Numbered from the stretch's first letter, positions 50,247 through 59,615 are shown. The stretch is DNA of 62,722 nt from Dietzia natronolimnaea (GCF_002289575.1 NZ_NTGA01000027.1:1-62722); one strand, 5' to 3'. Numbers and translations: made by a program. Notes: generated by a model from the letters alone, not told the origin.

Positions 50247-51518
50247 TCACCCGCGGGCGACCGCGGGTTCGGCCGTGGCGAACGGGACCGACACCGTCTC
50301 CCGGCGGCGCTCACCGGTGGACCACAGCCCGCGTCGGGCCAGGACGGGCAGCACTCCCTCTCCGAAGTGGTACGACTCCTCGAGATGCGGGTATCCGGAC
50401 AGGACGAAGTGGCTGAGCCCGAGCGCCGCGTACTCGGCGATCCGGTCGGCGACCTCCTCGTGGGAGCCGACGAGCGCGGTCCCCGCGCCCCCGCGGACCA
50501 GTCCGACACCGGCCCACAGGTTGGGTGAGATCTCCAGGGAGTCGGTCCGGCCGCCGTGGAGATCGAGCATGCGGCGTTGCCCCTCGGACTCACTGGCGGC
50601 CAGAGAGGCCTGGACGCGCGCGACATCCGCGGGGTCGATCCCCGCCAGGAGTCGATCCGCCTCCGCCCACGCCTGCTCCGAGGTGTCCCGGGAGATCACG
50701 TGCAGCCGGATCCCGAACGACGGGCTCCGCCCGTGAGCGGCCGCGGCGCCCCGGACCCGGTCGAGCTTCTCGGCGACCGCGGCTGGCGGTTCTCCCCAGG
50801 TCAGGTACGTGTCGGCGTGGCGCGCCGCGACACGGATCCCGGCCGCGGAGGAACCGCCGAAGAAGATCGGCGGCGCGGGGTCGGGCCGCCGGGCCAGGAC
50901 GGAGTCGACGACGGCGAGGTGGTCGCCCCTGTAGGTCAGCGCCTCCCCGGAGCGCCACAGTCCCCGCACGATGTCGAGGAATTCGTCGGCTCGGGCGTAT
51001 CTCGCCTCCTTGTCCAGAAAGTCCCCGTAGGCGCGTTGCTCCCGCGACTCGCCTCCGGTGACCACGTTGAGGAGCAGTCGTCCTCCGGTATGCCACTGGA
51101 AGGTGGCCGCCATCTGCGCGGCGAGTGTGGGGCTCATGAGGCCCGGGCGCAGCGCGACGAGGAACTTGATGCGGTCGCTCGACTCGGCGAGCAGAGCGCT
51201 GGTGATGAGGGCGTCCTCGCACCATGCGCCGGTCGGCGTGAGAAGCGACTCGAACCCGTTGTGCTCGGCCGCCGCGACGATCTGCCGCAGGTATGACAGC
51301 GTCGCCGGACGGTCCCCCGACATGAACGTTCCGTGCCCCCCGGCGACGAGGTTGCGCGAGTCCCCGTAGGTGGGCAGGAACCAGTGGAAGTGGGTCCTGG
51401 CCTGGTCGGTCTGGTCGGCCTGGTCGGCCTGGTCGGCCCGGTCGGCACGGGGACGAGTGGGGTCGGTGGCCACTGACGGCTCCTGGGGAGTCTGGGATCG
51501 GACTTCGGACCGACTCAT
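50247..51518 (-). CDS. ssuD: FMNH2-dependent alkanesulfonate monooxygenase
   Basis: This 423-residue luciferase-family enzyme uses reduced FMN and O2 to release sulfite from alkanesulfonates. HFHWFLPTYGDSRNLVAGGHGT, LVALRPGLMSPTLAAQMAAT and LNVVTGGESREQRAYGDF are SsuD hallmarks and distinguish it from F420-dependent relatives. The first 50 residues include an ADQ-type repeat (51402-51446 in DNA), so the enzyme is about 40 residues longer than E. coli SsuD. It is first in the ssuDCBA operon, facing ssuR. Reduced flavin is probably supplied by the reductase encoded at 52881. Confidence 0.9.
   Translation of the reverse strand: MSRSEVRSQTPQEPSVATDPTRPRADRADQADQADQTDQARTHFHWFLPTYGDSRNLVAGGHGTFMSGDRPATLSYLRQIVAAAEHNGFESLLTPTGAWCEDALITSALLAESSDRIKFLVALRPGLMSPTLAAQMAATFQWHTGGRLLLNVVTGGESREQRAYGDFLDKEARYARADEFLDIVRGLWRSGEALTYRGDHLAVVDSVLARRPDPAPPIFFGGSSAAGIRVAARHADTYLTWGEPPAAVAEKLDRVRGAAAAHGRSPSFGIRLHVISRDTSEQAWAEADRLLAGIDPADVARVQASLAASESEGQRRMLDLHGGRTDSLEISPNLWAGVGLVRGGAGTALVGSHEEVADRIAEYAALGLSHFVLSGYPHLEESYHFGEGVLPVLARRGLWSTGERRRETVSVPFATAEPAVARG
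51402..51446. repeat. Five 9-bp tandem repeats in the ssuD 5' end
   Basis: CTGGTCGGy is repeated at 51402, 51411, 51420 and 51429, with a fifth copy CCGGTCGGC. It encodes an Ala-Asp-Gln-type tripeptide array before the catalytic barrel. Confidence 0.85.
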
Positions 51519-51583
51519 CGTGGGACCGGGCGGTGGCGTGGAGCCACAATTCACATCACGAGGATCGATTCCTATAACCGCAG

Positions 51584-51599
51584 TAGACAGATCGGTCTA
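51584..51599. promoter_or_regulatory. Candidate SsuR operator
   Basis: TAGACAGATCGGTCTA is a 16-bp inverted repeat with one mismatched pair, placed between ssuD and the ROK regulator. It ends 23 bases before the regulator ATG, just upstream of its -10 box. Confidence 0.55.
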
Positions 51600-51609
51600 T
51601 ATCCTGTGT

Positions 51610-51615
51610 TACCCT
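51610..51615 (+). promoter_or_regulatory. -10 box for a leaderless ssuR mRNA
   Basis: TACCCT is followed by seven bases and the ATG at 51623. Confidence 0.5.
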
Positions 51616-51622
51616 GCTCGTC

Positions 51623-52798
51623 ATGACCACCCGATCAGTCGCCCCTGTCCTGCGCGTGTCCGACGTGAGCGCGGCCCGGGTGATGCGCACGATCCGGTTC
51701 CGGGGGCCCGTCACCCGCCCGGAGGTGGCGGCGTCCACGGGCTTGTCGGTGGCGACGGTCGGCCGCGCCACGGCGGCGCTGCTGTCCGCAGGAGTCATCC
51801 GGGAGCGGCCGGAACTCATGCACGACGGTTCCGTGGGTCGACCGAGCATCCCTGTCGAGATAGATCCGGGCGGGCCGGTGGTGGTGGCTGTCCACATCGG
51901 CCTCAGCCGCTGCGTCGTGGCGATCAGTGACCTCGCCTGCCGGATCCTGTCCGAGTTCGCGATCCCCACCCCGGGCCGGGATCCGGAGCAGATCGCGGAC
52001 GAGCTGTCCGCGATCGCGTTCCGTCTTCTCGACGGCCACCGTGGACGTCGGCTCGTCTGGGGTGGTGTGGCCACGGCGGCGAGGATCACCTCCCCGGGCA
52101 GGATCGACCACGACTTGCTGGGGTGGCGGGACGTCCCGGTGACCGAGCTGTTCGCAGATCGGCTCGGGGTGCCGTTCTCCGTGGCCCCGCACGTCGAGGC
52201 CATGGCCGCGGCGGAACTCCTCGTGGGGCATGAGACACACACCGGGACGACGCTCGTCGTCTACGCCCGCGAGCATCTCGGCTCCGCCCTGGTGATCGAC
52301 GGCGCCGTGCACCTGCCGCGCGCCGGCTCGGCCGAACTGGCGCACCTGCCCGTGGGCCCCACGACGTATCTCGACGACCGCGGAGGCGGCCTCACGGACG
52401 TGGTGGGCGATTCCGGACTGGTCCGCGCCGCGGCCGCCCGCGGCATCGTCGTCGGGTCGGTGGCGGAACTCGCCGCACGCGCACACGGCGATCCGATGGC
52501 CGAGGCGATCCTCGTCGAGCGGGCCACGGCACTCGGCCGCCTGGTGGGGCTGCTCTCGACCATCACCCGCCCTGATTCGGTGGTGCTCTGCGGCCAGGCC
52601 TTCACCGACCATCCGAGATACCTGGGCCCCGTACTGAGAGCCTCACGGGAGACCCCCTTGCCGGGAGAAGCACCCGAACTGAGGGTGTCGACGGCGGGAG
52701 GGCGGATCCAGCAGTTGGCGGCCATGGCGGTGGCTCTCGACGCCATCTCCGCGGACCCCACGAGCGCGCTGCCTGCCAGGTTGTTGTCGGTGTCCTGA
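51623..52798 (+). CDS. ssuR: ROK-family regulator of sulfonate use (SsuR-like)
   Basis: This 391-residue protein has an N-terminal winged helix-turn-helix (residues about 12-65: ARVMRTIRFRGPVTRPEVAA, TGLSVATVGRATAALLSAGV) and a ROK sugar-kinase-like domain. The ROK part lacks the usual intact kinase Asp/zinc-Cys cluster, so it is a sensor rather than a kinase. Corynebacterium glutamicum SsuR, a ROK regulator of ssu genes, is the model; divergence from ssuD around an inverted repeat supports the same role here. TACCCT seven bases before the ATG suggests a leaderless mRNA. Confidence 0.83.
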   Translation: MTTRSVAPVLRVSDVSAARVMRTIRFRGPVTRPEVAASTGLSVATVGRATAALLSAGVIRERPELMHDGSVGRPSIPVEIDPGGPVVVAVHIGLSRCVVAISDLACRILSEFAIPTPGRDPEQIADELSAIAFRLLDGHRGRRLVWGGVATAARITSPGRIDHDLLGWRDVPVTELFADRLGVPFSVAPHVEAMAAAELLVGHETHTGTTLVVYAREHLGSALVIDGAVHLPRAGSAELAHLPVGPTTYLDDRGGGLTDVVGDSGLVRAAAARGIVVGSVAELAARAHGDPMAEAILVERATALGRLVGLLSTITRPDSVVLCGQAFTDHPRYLGPVLRASRETPLPGEAPELRVSTAGGRIQQLAAMAVALDAISADPTSALPARLLSVS

Positions 52799-52880
52799 CG
52801 TGGTGCCTGTGGCATCAGCACTTCGCGTCACCGCGACCAGAACGTTCGACATCCGTAGCACGAGCCTCCAGACTTCAGAC

Positions 52881-53405
52881 ATGACCGAACGAAGCCTGTC
52901 CTCCGACCGCCAGAGCGTCTCGGCGGAGACCCACCGCCGGGCGATGCGTCTGCATCCCGCCGGAGTCACGATCATCACCCTCGACGGCGCCGACGGCCCG
53001 GTGGGGTTCACCGCGTCGTCGCCGTCCAGTCTGTCGTCCGAACCGGCCCTGGTGAGCTTCAACGTCGGGATCTCCTCGTCCAGCCTGGCCGCGGTGCTCG
53101 ACGCCCGCACCGCGGTGATCCACCTGCTGGGGGAATCCGACCGGCACCTGGCGCTGAGGTTCTCGGGGCCCGCGACACAGAGGTTCGCCGACCACTCTCT
53201 GTGGACCCGGGCCGAGACCGGCGAACCTCTCCTCCACGGCGGGCGGGCGCGACTGCGGGTCGCACTGGACCGTCTCGTGCCTGCGGGCGACCACGTCCTG
53301 GTGATCGCGCGTTTGCTGGACGCATGGTTCGACGACGACGAGCCGAGTGATCCACTCGTGGTGGTCGACGGTGGCCTGTGGGCCGTGCCGACGGCCCGCG
53401 ACTGA
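52881..53405 (+). CDS. FMN reductase (flavin reductase-like domain)
   Basis: This 174-residue protein belongs to the HpaC-type flavin reductase family (FMN-binding split barrel): RLHPAGVTIITLDGADGPVG followed by FTASSPSSLSSEPALVSF and DRLVPAGDHVLVIARLLD. Located beside the ssu genes, it most likely supplies FMNH2 to SsuD, the job done by SsuE in other bacteria. The ATG at 52881 is preferred to a GTG at 52800 because the added residues do not look like a flavin reductase. A strong terminator follows. Confidence 0.83.
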   Translation: MTERSLSSDRQSVSAETHRRAMRLHPAGVTIITLDGADGPVGFTASSPSSLSSEPALVSFNVGISSSSLAAVLDARTAVIHLLGESDRHLALRFSGPATQRFADHSLWTRAETGEPLLHGGRARLRVALDRLVPAGDHVLVIARLLDAWFDDDEPSDPLVVVDGGLWAVPTARD

Positions 53406-53449
53406 CGGCGGGATGCCCCCCCCCGGGGCCTACAGCACGATAGACGACG

Positions 53450-53483
53450 AGGCGGCCCCCGCTCATCTGAGCGGGGGCCGCCT
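53450..53483. terminator. Bidirectional terminator hairpin
   Basis: AGGCGGCCCCCGCTCA pairs perfectly with its complement at 53468-53483 around a minimal loop, followed by TGTTGG. It lies between the converging flavin reductase and clpC genes. Confidence 0.88.
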
Positions 53484-53504
53484 TGTTGGTACGGCGGCTT
53501 CGGC

Positions 53505-56165
53505 CTAGGTGGTGGCGGGGGCCGCCCCACCACTACCCGACGAGCCACCGGGGGCACCGGAGGCACCACCACCGAAGCCTCCCGAGCTCGGCGGAAGCGA
53601 GTCCCCCGGTCCGGCCTCGCCGGTCGGAGCGACACTCGCGGTGATCTCCTCACCCTCGCGGGACTCGGCGGCGTCCGGCCGCGGGACCCCGGTGAAGGTG
53701 AACCTGGCGTTCTCCGTCTGATCGGACTCGCCGTCCCAGCCCTCGACGTCGACCGTGATCAGCTCGCCGGCCGCGACCTCGCCGAACAGGATCTTCTCCG
53801 AGAGCGTGTCCTCGATCTCGCGCTGGATGGTGCGACGCAGCGGCCGCGCACCCAGAACCGGGTCGAAGCCCCGCTTGGCCAGGAGCTCCTTGGCCCGGTC
53901 CGTGACCTCGATGGTCATGTCCTTGGCCTTGAGCGCCACGCCCACACGGCCGACCATCAGGTCGACCATCTCGACGATCTGGTCCTTGGTGAGCTGGTGG
54001 AACACCACGATCTCGTCGATACGGTTGAGGAACTCGGGCCGGAAGTGCTTCTTGAGCTCGTCGTTGACCTTCTGCTTCATCCGGTCGTAGGCGTCCTCGG
54101 TGTTGTCGGCGGACTGGAAGCCCATCCCGACAGCCTTGGAGATGTCCCTCGTGCCGAGGTTGGAGGTGAAGATCAGCACGGTGTTCTTGAAGTCCACCAT
54201 GCGACCCTGCCCATCAGTGAGACGGCCGTCCTCCAACACCTGCAGGAGCGTGTTGTAGATCTCGGAGTGGGCCTTCTCGATCTCGTCGAACAGGACCACC
54301 GAGAACGGCTTGCGCCGAACCTTCTCCGTCAGCTGGCCACCCTCCTCGTATCCGACGTACCCGGGAGGTGCGCCGAACAGGCGGGAGGCGGTGAAGCGGT
54401 CGTGGAACTCCCCCATGTCGATCTGGATGAGCGCGTCGTCCTCGCCGAACAGGAAGTTGGCCAGCGCCTTGGAGAGCTCGGTCTTACCGACACCGGACGG
54501 GCCGGCGAAGATGAACGACCCCGACGGGCGCTTGGGGTCCTTGAGACCGGCTCGCGTGCGGCGGATGGCCCGGGAGACCGCCTTGATGGCGTCCTCCTGA
54601 CCGATGATCCGCTTGTGCAGCTCGTCCTCCATGCGGAGCAGACGCGTGGTCTCCTCCTCGGTGAGCTTGAACACGGGGATCCCGGTCCAGTTGCCCAGCA
54701 CCTCGGCGATCTGCTCCTCGTCGACCACCGCGGCCACGTCCATGTCGCCCGCACGCCACTGCTTCTCACGCTCCGAGCGCTCGGCGATGAGCTTCTTCTC
54801 CGTGTCGCGCAGACCAGCTGCCTTCTCGAAGTCCTGCGCGTCGATCGCGGACTCCTTCTCGCGCCGGGCCTCGGCGATCTTCTCGTCGAACTCCCGGAGG
54901 TCCGGCGGAGCGGTCATCCGCTTGATCCGCATGCGGGCGCCGGCCTCGTCGATGAGGTCGATCGCCTTGTCCGGCAGGAAGCGGTCGTTGATGTACCTGT
55001 CCGCCAGCTGGGCCGCCGCGGCCAGGGCGGCGTCCGTGATGGTGACGCGGTGGTGCGCCTCGTAACGGTCCCGCAGACCCTTGAGGATCTCGATGGACAA
55101 CTCGACGCTGGGCTCGGGGACCTGCACCGGTTGGAAACGACGCTCGAGCGCCGCGTCCTTCTCGATGTGCTTGCGGTACTCCTCGAGCGTGGTGGCGCCG
55201 ATGGTCTGCAGCTCACCGCGGGCCAGCTTGGGCTTGAGGATCGACGCCGCGTCGATCGCGCCCTCGGCGGCACCCGCGCCGACGAGCGTGTGGATCTCGT
55301 CGATGAACAGGATGATGTCGCCCCGCTGGTTGATCTCCTTGAGCACCTTCTTCAGGCGCTCCTCGAAATCACCGCGGTAGCGGGAACCGGCCACCAGCGA
55401 CCCCAGATCGAGCGAGTAGACCTGCTTGTCCTTGAGGGTCTCGGGGACCTCGTTGTTGACGATGGCCTGCGCCAGGCCCTCGACGACCGCGGTCTTGCCC
55501 ACGCCGGGCTCCCCGATGAGCACCGGGTTGTTCTTGGTGCGCCGGGAGAGCACCTGCATGATGCGCTCGACCTCCTTGGCGCGGCCGACCACCGGGTCCA
55601 GCTTGCCCTCCATGGCGGCCTGCGTGAGGTTGCGACCGAACTGGTCCAGGACCGTCGAGGACGACGGCGTCCCGGACTCGCGACCGCCGGTCCCCGCCGG
55701 CGCGCCCGTGGCCTCTGCCTCCTTGCCCTGGTAGCCGGAGAGCAGCTGGATGACCTGCTGACGGACCCGGGTGAGGTCCGCTCCGAGCTTGACCAGCACC
55801 TGCGCGGCCACTCCCTCACCCTCGCGGATGAGGCCGAGCAGGATGTGCTCGGTCCCGATGTAGTTGTGGCCGAGCTGCAGCGCCTCGCGCAGGCTCAACT
55901 CGAGGACCTTCTTGGCCCGCGGCGTGAACGGGATGTGCCCGCTGGGCGCCTGCTGGCCCTGGCCGATGATCTCCTCGACCTGACTCCGCACCGCTTCCAG
56001 CGAGATCCCCAGGGACTCGAGCGCCTTGGCGGCCACTCCCTCGCCCTCGTGGATGAGACCAAGCAGAATGTGCTCGGTGCCGATGTAATTGTGGTTGAGC
56101 ATCCGGGCCTCTTCCTGGGCCAGGACGACGACGCGACGCGCGCGGTCGGTAAACCGTTCGAACAT
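53505..56165 (-). CDS. clpC: ATP-dependent Clp protease unfoldase ClpC
   Basis: This 886-residue AAA+ unfoldase feeds proteins to ClpP. The N-terminal double repeat (about 1-145), first AAA domain with Walker [15 protein letters not shown] (about residue 215), UVR/middle domain (about 415-475) and second AAA domain with [14 protein letters not shown] (about 555) are complete, as is the C-terminal small domain. After about residue 830 it has a Gly/Ser/Pro-rich tail, making it some 38 residues longer than M. tuberculosis ClpC1. The ATG at 56165 is preceded by GAGG at about nine bases. A ClgR-like box lies 130 bases upstream. Confidence 0.96.
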   Translation of the reverse strand: MFERFTDRARRVVVLAQEEARMLNHNYIGTEHILLGLIHEGEGVAAKALESLGISLEAVRSQVEEIIGQGQQAPSGHIPFTPRAKKVLELSLREALQLGHNYIGTEHILLGLIREGEGVAAQVLVKLGADLTRVRQQVIQLLSGYQGKEAEATGAPAGTGGRESGTPSSSTVLDQFGRNLTQAAMEGKLDPVVGRAKEVERIMQVLSRRTKNNPVLIGEPGVGKTAVVEGLAQAIVNNEVPETLKDKQVYSLDLGSLVAGSRYRGDFEERLKKVLKEINQRGDIILFIDEIHTLVGAGAAEGAIDAASILKPKLARGELQTIGATTLEEYRKHIEKDAALERRFQPVQVPEPSVELSIEILKGLRDRYEAHHRVTITDAALAAAAQLADRYINDRFLPDKAIDLIDEAGARMRIKRMTAPPDLREFDEKIAEARREKESAIDAQDFEKAAGLRDTEKKLIAERSEREKQWRAGDMDVAAVVDEEQIAEVLGNWTGIPVFKLTEEETTRLLRMEDELHKRIIGQEDAIKAVSRAIRRTRAGLKDPKRPSGSFIFAGPSGVGKTELSKALANFLFGEDDALIQIDMGEFHDRFTASRLFGAPPGYVGYEEGGQLTEKVRRKPFSVVLFDEIEKAHSEIYNTLLQVLEDGRLTDGQGRMVDFKNTVLIFTSNLGTRDISKAVGMGFQSADNTEDAYDRMKQKVNDELKKHFRPEFLNRIDEIVVFHQLTKDQIVEMVDLMVGRVGVALKAKDMTIEVTDRAKELLAKRGFDPVLGARPLRRTIQREIEDTLSEKILFGEVAAGELITVDVEGWDGESDQTENARFTFTGVPRPDAAESREGEEITASVAPTGEAGPGDSLPPSSGGFGGGASGAPGGSSGSGGAAPATT

Positions 56166-56293
56166 CGTGCTACCTCACATTCCTCGGGTGTTCACCACTG
56201 TAGTGGCCCGGTCTGACGCCCGGAGCCACAGGAGTGGCAGTCGGCCCGTCACCAGGGTTCAACGCGGCAGGTCGGGGAATCATTGCGGATACG

Positions 56294-56311
56294 TGTACGC
56301 CGTCAGCGAAC
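56294..56311. promoter_or_regulatory. Possible ClgR box upstream of clpC
   Basis: TGTACGCCGTCAGCGAAC matches the corynebacterial ClgR pattern WNNWCGCYNANRGCGWWS at all fixed positions but one. It lies about 130 bases upstream of clpC and 34 bases before the divergent hrpB promoter box. Confidence 0.45.
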
Positions 56312-56344
56312 GCCGCCGAATCCGTGCGGGACGCAGCGGACATC

Positions 56345-56350
56345 TACCCT
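56345..56350 (+). promoter_or_regulatory. -10 box for a leaderless hrpB leader transcript
   Basis: TACCCT is followed by seven bases and the ATG of an eight-codon ORF that ends on the hrpB start. Confidence 0.5.
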
Positions 56351-56357
56351 CGGGGAC

Positions 56358-56384
56358 ATGGTGGCGTCGGGCGGGACCGGGTGA
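56358..56384 (+). CDS. Eight-codon upstream ORF (MVASGGTG) overlapping hrpB
   Basis: ATG at 56358 follows a TACCCT box by seven bases, the layout of leaderless starts in this window. It encodes MVASGGTG and its TGA stop shares its last base with the hrpB ATG (TGATG). hrpB lacks a convincing ribosome site, so this short ORF probably delivers terminating ribosomes to it. It may also be regulatory. No homology can be claimed for so short a peptide. Confidence 0.45.
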   Translation: MVASGGTG

Positions 56385-58969
56385 TGAGCCCGTTCGATCT
56401 GGACCGGATCGGCCGCGGCCTGCCCTTCACCGACGCGCTCCCGGCCCTGCGGGACGCGCTCGCCTCGGCGGGTACCGCGGTGGTCCAGGCTCCACCCGGG
56501 ACGGGAAAGACCACGCTCGCACCACCGGCGGTCGCCTCGGCGGACGGGATCGCGGGACGGGTCGTCGTCACCCAGCCCCGGCGGGTGGCCGCCCGCTCGG
56601 CGGCGCGGCGACTGGCGGCGCTGTCCGGAACGCCGGTCGGCAGCCTGGTGGGGTACTCCGTCCGGGGGGACACGCGGGTCGGCCGGGACACCATCGTGGA
56701 GTTCGTGACCCCGGGCGTGCTGGTGAGGAGGCTGATCGCCGACCCGGACCTGTCCGGGACGGGAGCGGTGGTGCTCGACGAGATCCACGAGCGGGACGTC
56801 GAGTCCGACCTCGCGCTGGCCCTGTTGTGCGAGGTACGCCAGCTCCGCGACGACCTGCCGGTGGTGGCGATGTCCGCGACCCTCGACTCCGGCCGCATCA
56901 CCCGCCTGCTGGAGGACACGGGAGCGGGCGCCACCGGGGCGGCGCCGGTGATCGACCTCCCCGCCGTCCTGCATCCCCTCGACATCCACTACCGTCCGTC
57001 GCCCGTTCCCCGCCTCGACGCCCGGGGCGTGACCGACGGCTTCCTCGAACACGTCGCGGGCATCACGGCCGAGGAGGTGGCCGCGAGCGGCTCGGACACC
57101 CTCGTCTTCCTCCCCGGGGTGCGGGAGATCGAGCGGGTGGTGCGGTCGCTCACCGCGCGACTGGGCGGGCGCGCCGAGATCCTGCCGCTGCACGGTGGTC
57201 TCGACGCCGCCGAGCAGGACCGGGTGGTCTCGGGATCCGGCCGCGGTGGTCCGCATAGTCAGGGCGGGGCCGCCCCACAGCCCCGGATCGTGGTCGCGAC
57301 CGACCTGGCGGAGTCCTCGCTCACCGTTCCCGGGGTGCGGGTGGTGGTGGACGCGTGCCTGAACCGCGAACCCCGCAGGGACACCGCCCGCGACATGACC
57401 GGCCTCGTCACCGTCTCGGCTTCCCGCGACTCCTGCGTGCAGCGCTCGGGTCGCGCGGCCCGTCTCGGCCCGGGGATCGCGGTGCGCTGCCTGTCCGAGG
57501 ACGACTTCGCACGGTTGGCCCCGCACCGCACCCCGGCGATCGCCACCTCCGACCTGACGTCCTTCGCCCTGGACGTCGCCTGCTGGGGCGCCCCCCGCGG
57601 CGAGGGCCTGGCACTGACCGACCCCCCGCCGTCGGGGGAGATCCGTCGCGCGCAGGCGGTGCTGCAGGGACTGGGCGCGCTCGATGCGCTGGGCCGGGCC
57701 ACCGGCCGCGGGCGGGACCTGGCCCGGATCCCCGCGGACCCGCGTCACGCCCGCGCGCTACTCGACGGCGCCCCTGTGGTGGGCCGCGCGACGGCCGCGG
57801 AGGTGGTGGCGCTGCTGGCGTCGGGCCGCCGCTCGCCGACGGGTGACCTGGTGGCGGACCTGCGGGCGCTGCGCGGCGGCCGAACCGCGGACAACCGGAC
57901 CTGGGAGCTCGAGGCCCGCCGCCTGGAACGACTCGTCCATACCGGTGCCGGGCGGGACACCGGTGACGGTGAGGACGGGGTCCCGCTCGAGGAGGCGGTC
58001 GGCCTGGTCGTGGCCCTCGCACACCCCGATCGGGTCGCGCGCCGCCAGGGCAAGCAGTACACGTTCGCGTCGGGCACCGGGGCCGTCCTCCCACCGGGGT
58101 CCGCCCTCGCCGGCCACGAGTGGCTCGCGGTGGCCGAGGTCGCCCGCGCCTCGGGGCGGGCCGCGGGGGAGGCGGGAGCCGTGATCCGTTCGGCGGCCCC
58201 ACTGAGCCGGGCGGGAGCCGAGAGCGCGGCGTCGGGGCTACTCGACGACGACGAGACGGCCCGCTTCTCGGGCGGTGCGCTGACGGGCCGACGGATCCGC
58301 CGGCTCGGGGCGATCGAACTCTCGGCCACCGCCGTGCGTCCGGGCCACGACGCCGCCGTGACGGCGGTCGCGGACGCCATCCGGTCGGGTGGCCTCGACG
58401 CGCTCGGACCCGACGACGACACACGACGGCTGTGGCACCGGCTCGCGCTCGCCCGGCGGGAACTCGGGCCCCCCTGGCCCGACGTGGCCACCGAGGCACT
58501 CGCTGACCGCCTCTCGGAGTGGCTCGGGCCGGAGATCGAGGCCCTGACGCGAGGTGGCACGCTGGCGGGGCGCGATGTCGGCGCCGCGCTCCGGCGACAG
58601 CTCCCGTGGCCGGAGGCCTCCCGCTTCGACGAACTGGTGCCCGATCGACTGCAGGTGCCCAGTTCGTCCTCCTACCGCGTCGACTACCCGGAACCCGGAT
58701 CCGACGCGTCCCCCGTACTGGCGGTCAAGCTGCAGGAGTGCTTCGGGTGGGCCTCCTCACCCCGGATCTGCGACGGACGGGTACCCGTGACGGTCCACCT
58801 GCTCTCCCCCGCCGGCCGGCCACTCGGGGTGTCCCGCGACCTGGAGTTCTTCTGGCGCGAGGCCTATCCCGGAGTGCGGGCGGAGATGCGGGGCCGCTAT
58901 CCCCGGCATCCCTGGCCGGAGGATCCGATGGTCGCGGAGCCCACTCGCCGGACCAACCGCCGGCGCTGA
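56384..58969 (+). CDS. hrpB: ATP-dependent helicase HrpB
   Basis: This 861-residue DEAH-box helicase of the HrpA/HrpB group unwinds nucleic acids; its physiological target is not known in actinobacteria. Walker A is QAPPGTGKTTLAPPAV (about residue 37), the DEAH-type box is VVLDEIHERDVESD (about 130), motif III is VAMSATLD, and the HrpB-specific C-terminal domain is present (QVPSSSSYRVDYPEP, ECFGWASSPRICDGR). The ATG at 56384 overlaps the stop of a tiny upstream ORF; GTG 56381 immediately before it is in frame too. It diverges from clpC. Confidence 0.92.
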   Translation: MSPFDLDRIGRGLPFTDALPALRDALASAGTAVVQAPPGTGKTTLAPPAVASADGIAGRVVVTQPRRVAARSAARRLAALSGTPVGSLVGYSVRGDTRVGRDTIVEFVTPGVLVRRLIADPDLSGTGAVVLDEIHERDVESDLALALLCEVRQLRDDLPVVAMSATLDSGRITRLLEDTGAGATGAAPVIDLPAVLHPLDIHYRPSPVPRLDARGVTDGFLEHVAGITAEEVAASGSDTLVFLPGVREIERVVRSLTARLGGRAEILPLHGGLDAAEQDRVVSGSGRGGPHSQGGAAPQPRIVVATDLAESSLTVPGVRVVVDACLNREPRRDTARDMTGLVTVSASRDSCVQRSGRAARLGPGIAVRCLSEDDFARLAPHRTPAIATSDLTSFALDVACWGAPRGEGLALTDPPPSGEIRRAQAVLQGLGALDALGRATGRGRDLARIPADPRHARALLDGAPVVGRATAAEVVALLASGRRSPTGDLVADLRALRGGRTADNRTWELEARRLERLVHTGAGRDTGDGEDGVPLEEAVGLVVALAHPDRVARRQGKQYTFASGTGAVLPPGSALAGHEWLAVAEVARASGRAAGEAGAVIRSAAPLSRAGAESAASGLLDDDETARFSGGALTGRRIRRLGAIELSATAVRPGHDAAVTAVADAIRSGGLDALGPDDDTRRLWHRLALARRELGPPWPDVATEALADRLSEWLGPEIEALTRGGTLAGRDVGAALRRQLPWPEASRFDELVPDRLQVPSSSSYRVDYPEPGSDASPVLAVKLQECFGWASSPRICDGRVPVTVHLLSPAGRPLGVSRDLEFFWREAYPGVRAEMRGRYPRHPWPEDPMVAEPTRRTNRRR

Positions 58970-59081
58970 CGATTCCGGTCCCGTAACGGGGTGCGGTTCG
59001 GCACGGTCCCGGTCCGGGCCGGCCTCTACCATGGGACGGGACGCACCTGCGCCATCCGACTCCGCCCGGAGGGTGATCGCC

Positions 59082-59615
59082 ATGCCGTACACACCACCCT
59101 CACCCCACCGCGCGCCCCTCCCGACCAGGACACCCGCACGCACCAAGAGGATCCCGCGCGTCCGGAACCGGATCGGGGCCCTGACGGCGTTCGCCGGCCT
59201 GGCCGTGTCGCTGCTCAGCCTCTTTCTGCCGTGGTTGTCCGCTGGTGGCGAGCGGATCTCCGGCCTGGGCATCACCGAGATCATCGACGTCCGCAGTGTC
59301 GCCCCGGTGCTGTTCCTCGGGTTGATCGTCCTTGCCCTGCTCGTGACGGTGACCGCGCTCACCCGACTCGGGGCGTTCGCCGTGGCGGCGGCGGTGATGG
59401 CGGTAGGAGTGCTCGCGGGCCACCTCGCCTTTGTCTGGACCCTCATCCTGTCCACGGGATCGACGACGCGGGCACTGTCGGGACTGCCCGCCAACGCCAC
59501 GGTGACCTTCGGGCCCTACGTCGCGGCGTCCGGGTTCGTGGTGGTCGCCGCCGCCTCGGCGTGGGCTGCCCGGTCGGCGAGGTACGCCAGCGATCCCCTC
59601 TCGCGTCGAGAGTGA
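59082..59615 (+). CDS. Four-helix membrane protein A (paralogue pair)
   Basis: This 177-residue protein was not recognised by name. A basic cytoplasmic N-terminus (RTKRIPRVRNR) precedes four hydrophobic segments at residues about 33-55, 75-97, 104-127 and 143-162. It shares the plan FAGLAVSLLSLFLPWLS...ITEIIDVRSVAPVLFLGL with the next gene, so the two arose by tandem duplication. The extracytoplasmic loop after the first helix follows a PWLS motif. The ATG at 59082 has GGAGG nine bases upstream. Function unknown. Confidence 0.75.
   Translation: MPYTPPSPHRAPLPTRTPARTKRIPRVRNRIGALTAFAGLAVSLLSLFLPWLSAGGERISGLGITEIIDVRSVAPVLFLGLIVLALLVTVTALTRLGAFAVAAAVMAVGVLAGHLAFVWTLILSTGSTTRALSGLPANATVTFGPYVAASGFVVVAAASAWAARSARYASDPLSRRE

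Noticed and set aside
48560-50626. Minus-strand frame running through ssuB and ssuC into ssuA
   Set aside because: It is a frame-shadow of ssuB/ssuC; ssuA begins at its own ATG with a lipoprotein signal.
56195-56206. CCACT-GT-AGTGG inverted repeat before clpC
   Set aside because: Arms of five bases are expected by chance in this GC range and it matches no known regulator; the ClgR-like box nearby is the better candidate.
53997-56216. 739-codon plus-strand frame antisense to clpC
   Set aside because: It is low-complexity and mirrors the conserved clpC codons; no domain or ribosome site was seen.
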